From: Cytobacillus suaedae
GTDB taxonomy: Bacteria > Bacillota > Bacilli > Bacillales > Bacillaceae_L
NCBI GenBank assembly: GCA_014960805.1
Contig: CP063163.1
Coordinates: 3,869,001-3,933,000 of the forward strand
DNA length: 64,000 nt
Reading direction: 5' to 3'
The translations under genes were made by a program, and so were the position numbers. How positions within the stretch are numbered: the first letter of the stretch is position 1; each line of letters starts with the position of its first letter. The notes under the pieces were generated by a model, which was not told where the DNA came from, ran no database searches, and was given only the letters and a program-made list of their open reading frames with translations. Shown piece after piece: positions 61,482-64,000 of this stretch.

Positions 61482-62366
61482 TTATTCCTTCCTCTTATCA
61501 ATATCACGATGAGAGACAATGGTTTTATATTCATTTGAGAAAAAATTACCAAGATATTCAGCAAGTGTTACAGAGCGATGTTGCCCACCAGTGCAACCAA
61601 TGGCTATTACTAACTGACTTTTACCCTCTCGCTTGTAGTAAGGAAGCATAAAGGCCAATAAATCAATCAATTTTTCAACGAATTTTTGAGTTTCTCCCCA
61701 TTTTAAAACATAGGATGAAACTTCTTCATCAAGCCCGGTTTTAGGTCTAAGTGTATCGATGTAATGAGGATTTGGTAAAAATCGCACATCGAAAACGAGA
61801 TCAGCATCGATAGGAATACCGTATTTAAATCCAAATGAAAAGACATTCACCGAGAAAGTCTGTGAAGAATGTGTTGAAAACTGCTTAAGTATTTTTTCAC
61901 GAAGCTCTCTTGGTTTTAAGTTAGATGTATCATAAATTAGCTGGGCTCTCCCCTTTAATTCCTCAAGAATCTCTCTCTCATTTTCAATCCCAGTAAGTGG
62001 AGATCCGTTATTGGCCAACGGATGAGAGCGACGAGTTTCTTTATAACGACTTACTAAAATAGAGTCTTTTGCATCCAAAAAGAGGATTTGTGGTGTAATC
62101 CAAGATTTTTCAGTAATATCATCTAGTGCTTCAAAAAGACTTTCAAAGAACTCTCTTCCACGTAGGTCCATAACTAATGCTACTTTATTCATTTTACTTC
62201 CTGACTCTTTCATAAGCTCTAAAAATTTAGGAAGTAAAGAAGGTGGTAGATTATCAACACAAAAGTAGCCAAGGTCTTCAAAACTTTGAATAGCAACTGT
62301 TTTTCCAGCCCCGGACATTCCTGTGATTATCACTAATTGAATATCACTTGTAGAACCAGTACTCAT
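61482..62366 (-). CDS. rapZ: RNase adapter protein RapZ/YvcJ
   Basis: A 294-aa nucleotide-binding protein with Walker A GMSGAGKT (about 14) and a C-terminal domain with [17 protein letters not shown]. In E. coli RapZ guides RNase E to GlmZ. In Bacillus the homologue YvcJ hydrolyses GTP and affects competence. Start at 62366: GGAGG lies 8-9 nt upstream of that ATG. It lies in the nudix-rapZ-yvcK-whiA-crh operon. Confidence 0.96.
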   Translation of the reverse strand: MSTGSTSDIQLVIITGMSGAGKTVAIQSFEDLGYFCVDNLPPSLLPKFLELMKESGSKMNKVALVMDLRGREFFESLFEALDDITEKSWITPQILFLDAKDSILVSRYKETRRSHPLANNGSPLTGIENEREILEELKGRAQLIYDTSNLKPRELREKILKQFSTHSSQTFSVNVFSFGFKYGIPIDADLVFDVRFLPNPHYIDTLRPKTGLDEEVSSYVLKWGETQKFVEKLIDLLAFMLPYYKREGKSQLVIAIGCTGGQHRSVTLAEYLGNFFSNEYKTIVSHRDIDKRKE

Positions 62367-62395
62367 TGTTTTATCCTCCAATATACAAGAAATAG

Positions 62396-62854
62396 TTAGC
62401 TAGGATCTAAGCGATAGGCAAGTAGTTCAAAATTGGGGGTATAGGTAAAGGTTCCGTAAATCGTACCACTCCCCTTAATCAAGTAGTCGATGATATGAAA
62501 ATCACCTGGTGCCATCGGAAGATCGCCTACTTTATCAATTTCATGCCAAGCAACCTTTCCCTCTTCAGATTCATCCACATTTTCCCCATCATATTCTGAT
62601 GCATAGAAAGTGAACATCATCCACTCAGAAACGATTTCCTCTTGGTCCTTAATTATAAAAGTAAAAATCCCCTTTATTGTAGGATTTTTTAAATATATTC
62701 CTGTTTCTTCTCGATATTCTCTTACACAAGAATCTTTAACAGATTCTCCTTGCTCCATCTTCCCACCCGGTGCTACCCACCAGCCTCTGCTTGGTTTTTG
62801 AAGTAGGAGTACTTTATTGTCTTTCACAAGAACGCAGTTAGTCACCCTTTGCAC
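62396..62854 (-). CDS. Nudix hydrolase, YvcI-like
   Basis: A 152-aa enzyme of the family that cleaves nucleoside diphosphates linked to another moiety. The Nudix box runs from GGKMEQGE to REETGI (about 37-59). The GTG start at 62854 has GGGGTG upstream and gives an N-terminus close to B. subtilis YvcI; the ATG far upstream would add a non-homologous extension. First gene of the rapZ operon. Confidence 0.9.
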   Translation of the reverse strand: MQRVTNCVLVKDNKVLLLQKPSRGWWVAPGGKMEQGESVKDSCVREYREETGIYLKNPTIKGIFTFIIKDQEEIVSEWMMFTFYASEYDGENVDESEEGKVAWHEIDKVGDLPMAPGDFHIIDYLIKGSGTIYGTFTYTPNFELLAYRLDPS

Positions 62855-63114
62855 ACATTTCACCCCGAGTCGAACAGCTAGGTGCTGTATATATATGTAT
62901 TTCTGTATCCCGCTGCATGTAAATGAAAGCATTATCATTTATTATACTATTTAAAGTAATGTGTAACAATGAACAAGATATGTTTTAAAAATTTTTGTAA
63001 TGTAATATTCTCAGGTTATATTACGAATTAGTTTTTTATAGGTTTCACGTTTCGTAACGATTTCATGATAAACATGTCTATTGTCCTATTTTTCTGTGCT
63101 TTTTATATAAAAAA

Positions 63115-63141
63115 GGGGCACAGGAAAGGGAACCTGTGCCT
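63115..63141 (-). terminator. Terminator of an unassigned short transcript
   Basis: GGCACAGG/CCTGTGCC perfect stem followed by CCTTTTTT on the minus strand. No gene of normal size ends here: the nearest upstream minus-strand gene, trxB, has its own terminator. A 12-codon frame (63173-63211 region) lies just upstream. Confidence 0.75.
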
Positions 63142-63273
63142 AACAAGTATCTAATATATAAAAGGGGGTCAATTACTTAAACTCATCATACTAGAAAAAT
63201 ATTTCATCCGTGTTACAGCAGGGTTAAATAGTAGTTACTTTTTTATAAAGGACGAGTTTACAATCACACATAC

Positions 63274-63402
63274 TGTTGAGTTCAGCGGAAGATGCTCGCT
63301 TTCCGCGGGCGGTTCGGGGAGCCTCCTCGTCGCTACGCTCCTGTGGGGTCTCCCCTGCCCCTCACTCCCGCAGGAGTCTCGCATCTTCCGCTGAACTCAA
63401 CA
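63274..63402 (+). repeat. Palindromic intergenic repeat, copy G
   Basis: A 129-bp copy with perfect 22-bp inverted ends, TGTTGAGTTCAGCGGAAGAT(GC) at the left and its complement at the right. The core has CTCGCTTTCCGCGGG, GAGCCTCCTCG, GGGGTCTC and CCGCAGGAGTCTCG. Confidence 0.92.
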
Positions 63403-63433
63403 ATGTAATAAAAATTACAGAGCCTTTAAATTG

Positions 63434-63467
63434 CAAAAAATAAAGTGCCAGGATCTCCTGACACTTC
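63434..63467 (-). terminator. Terminator of trxB
   Basis: AAGTGTCAGGA/TCCTGGCACTT stem with a TATTTTTT tail, just past the trxB stop. Confidence 0.85.
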
Positions 63468-63473
63468 CACTTG

Positions 63474-64000
<527 letters not shown>

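Overview
The window reads as a low-GC, endospore-forming Bacillaceae chromosome. The evidence is a SspH-type spore protein, CggR, Crh, the whiA-yvcK-rapZ-nudix block, type B RNase P RNA and Bacillus-like ribosome binding sites. Most genes are on the minus strand. I cannot fix the genus from the sequence alone.

Layout. 0-5 kb: an orphan LigB-type protein, then a copper operon (csoR-copZ-copA plus a His-rich membrane-anchored protein) with two CsoR-like boxes. 5-13 kb: tag, a zinc alcohol dehydrogenase, a MarR-MmpL efflux pair with a perfect operator, and two tandem membrane diguanylate cyclases. 13-23 kb: bmrA, sspH, a FadR-like GntR regulator with twin operators next to a desaturase gene broken by an in-frame stop, then patatin, DedA, glycosyltransferase and uppP genes, rnpB, and two small enzyme-like genes. 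23-38.7 kb: signalling, with a lipoprotein/two-component operon, a c-di-GMP protein, MCP-CheW, a KaiC-like ATPase with a LuxR-type regulator, and an ABC transporter followed by its own two-component system. 38.8-40.5 kb: smpB and ssrA, where the tmRNA gene is interrupted in its T-loop by a group I intron of about 283 nt, with a LAGLIDADG endonuclease gene just outside it. 41-47 kb: two membrane proteins, a LOG protein, cysE, rnr, est and secG. 47.8-57 kb: the glycolytic block cggR-gapA-pgk-tpiA-gpmI-eno under a CggR operator, then a glutaredoxin-like gene and rpoN. 57-64 kb: tRNA-Arg(CCG), CtsR-controlled clpP, crh, whiA, yvcK, rapZ, a nudix gene and the 3' part of trxB.

Seven copies of a 127-190 bp palindromic repeat with changing but self-complementary ends are scattered between genes. 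One copy lies inside the glycolytic operon.

The most notable signals are the tmRNA intron with its detached homing endonuclease, the KaiC/LuxR/CheW/MCP/c-di-GMP neighbourhood, the covarying repeat family, the FadR-type regulator with E. coli-like operators, and three operator-like 16-mers at exact 33-bp spacing upstream of est-rnr.
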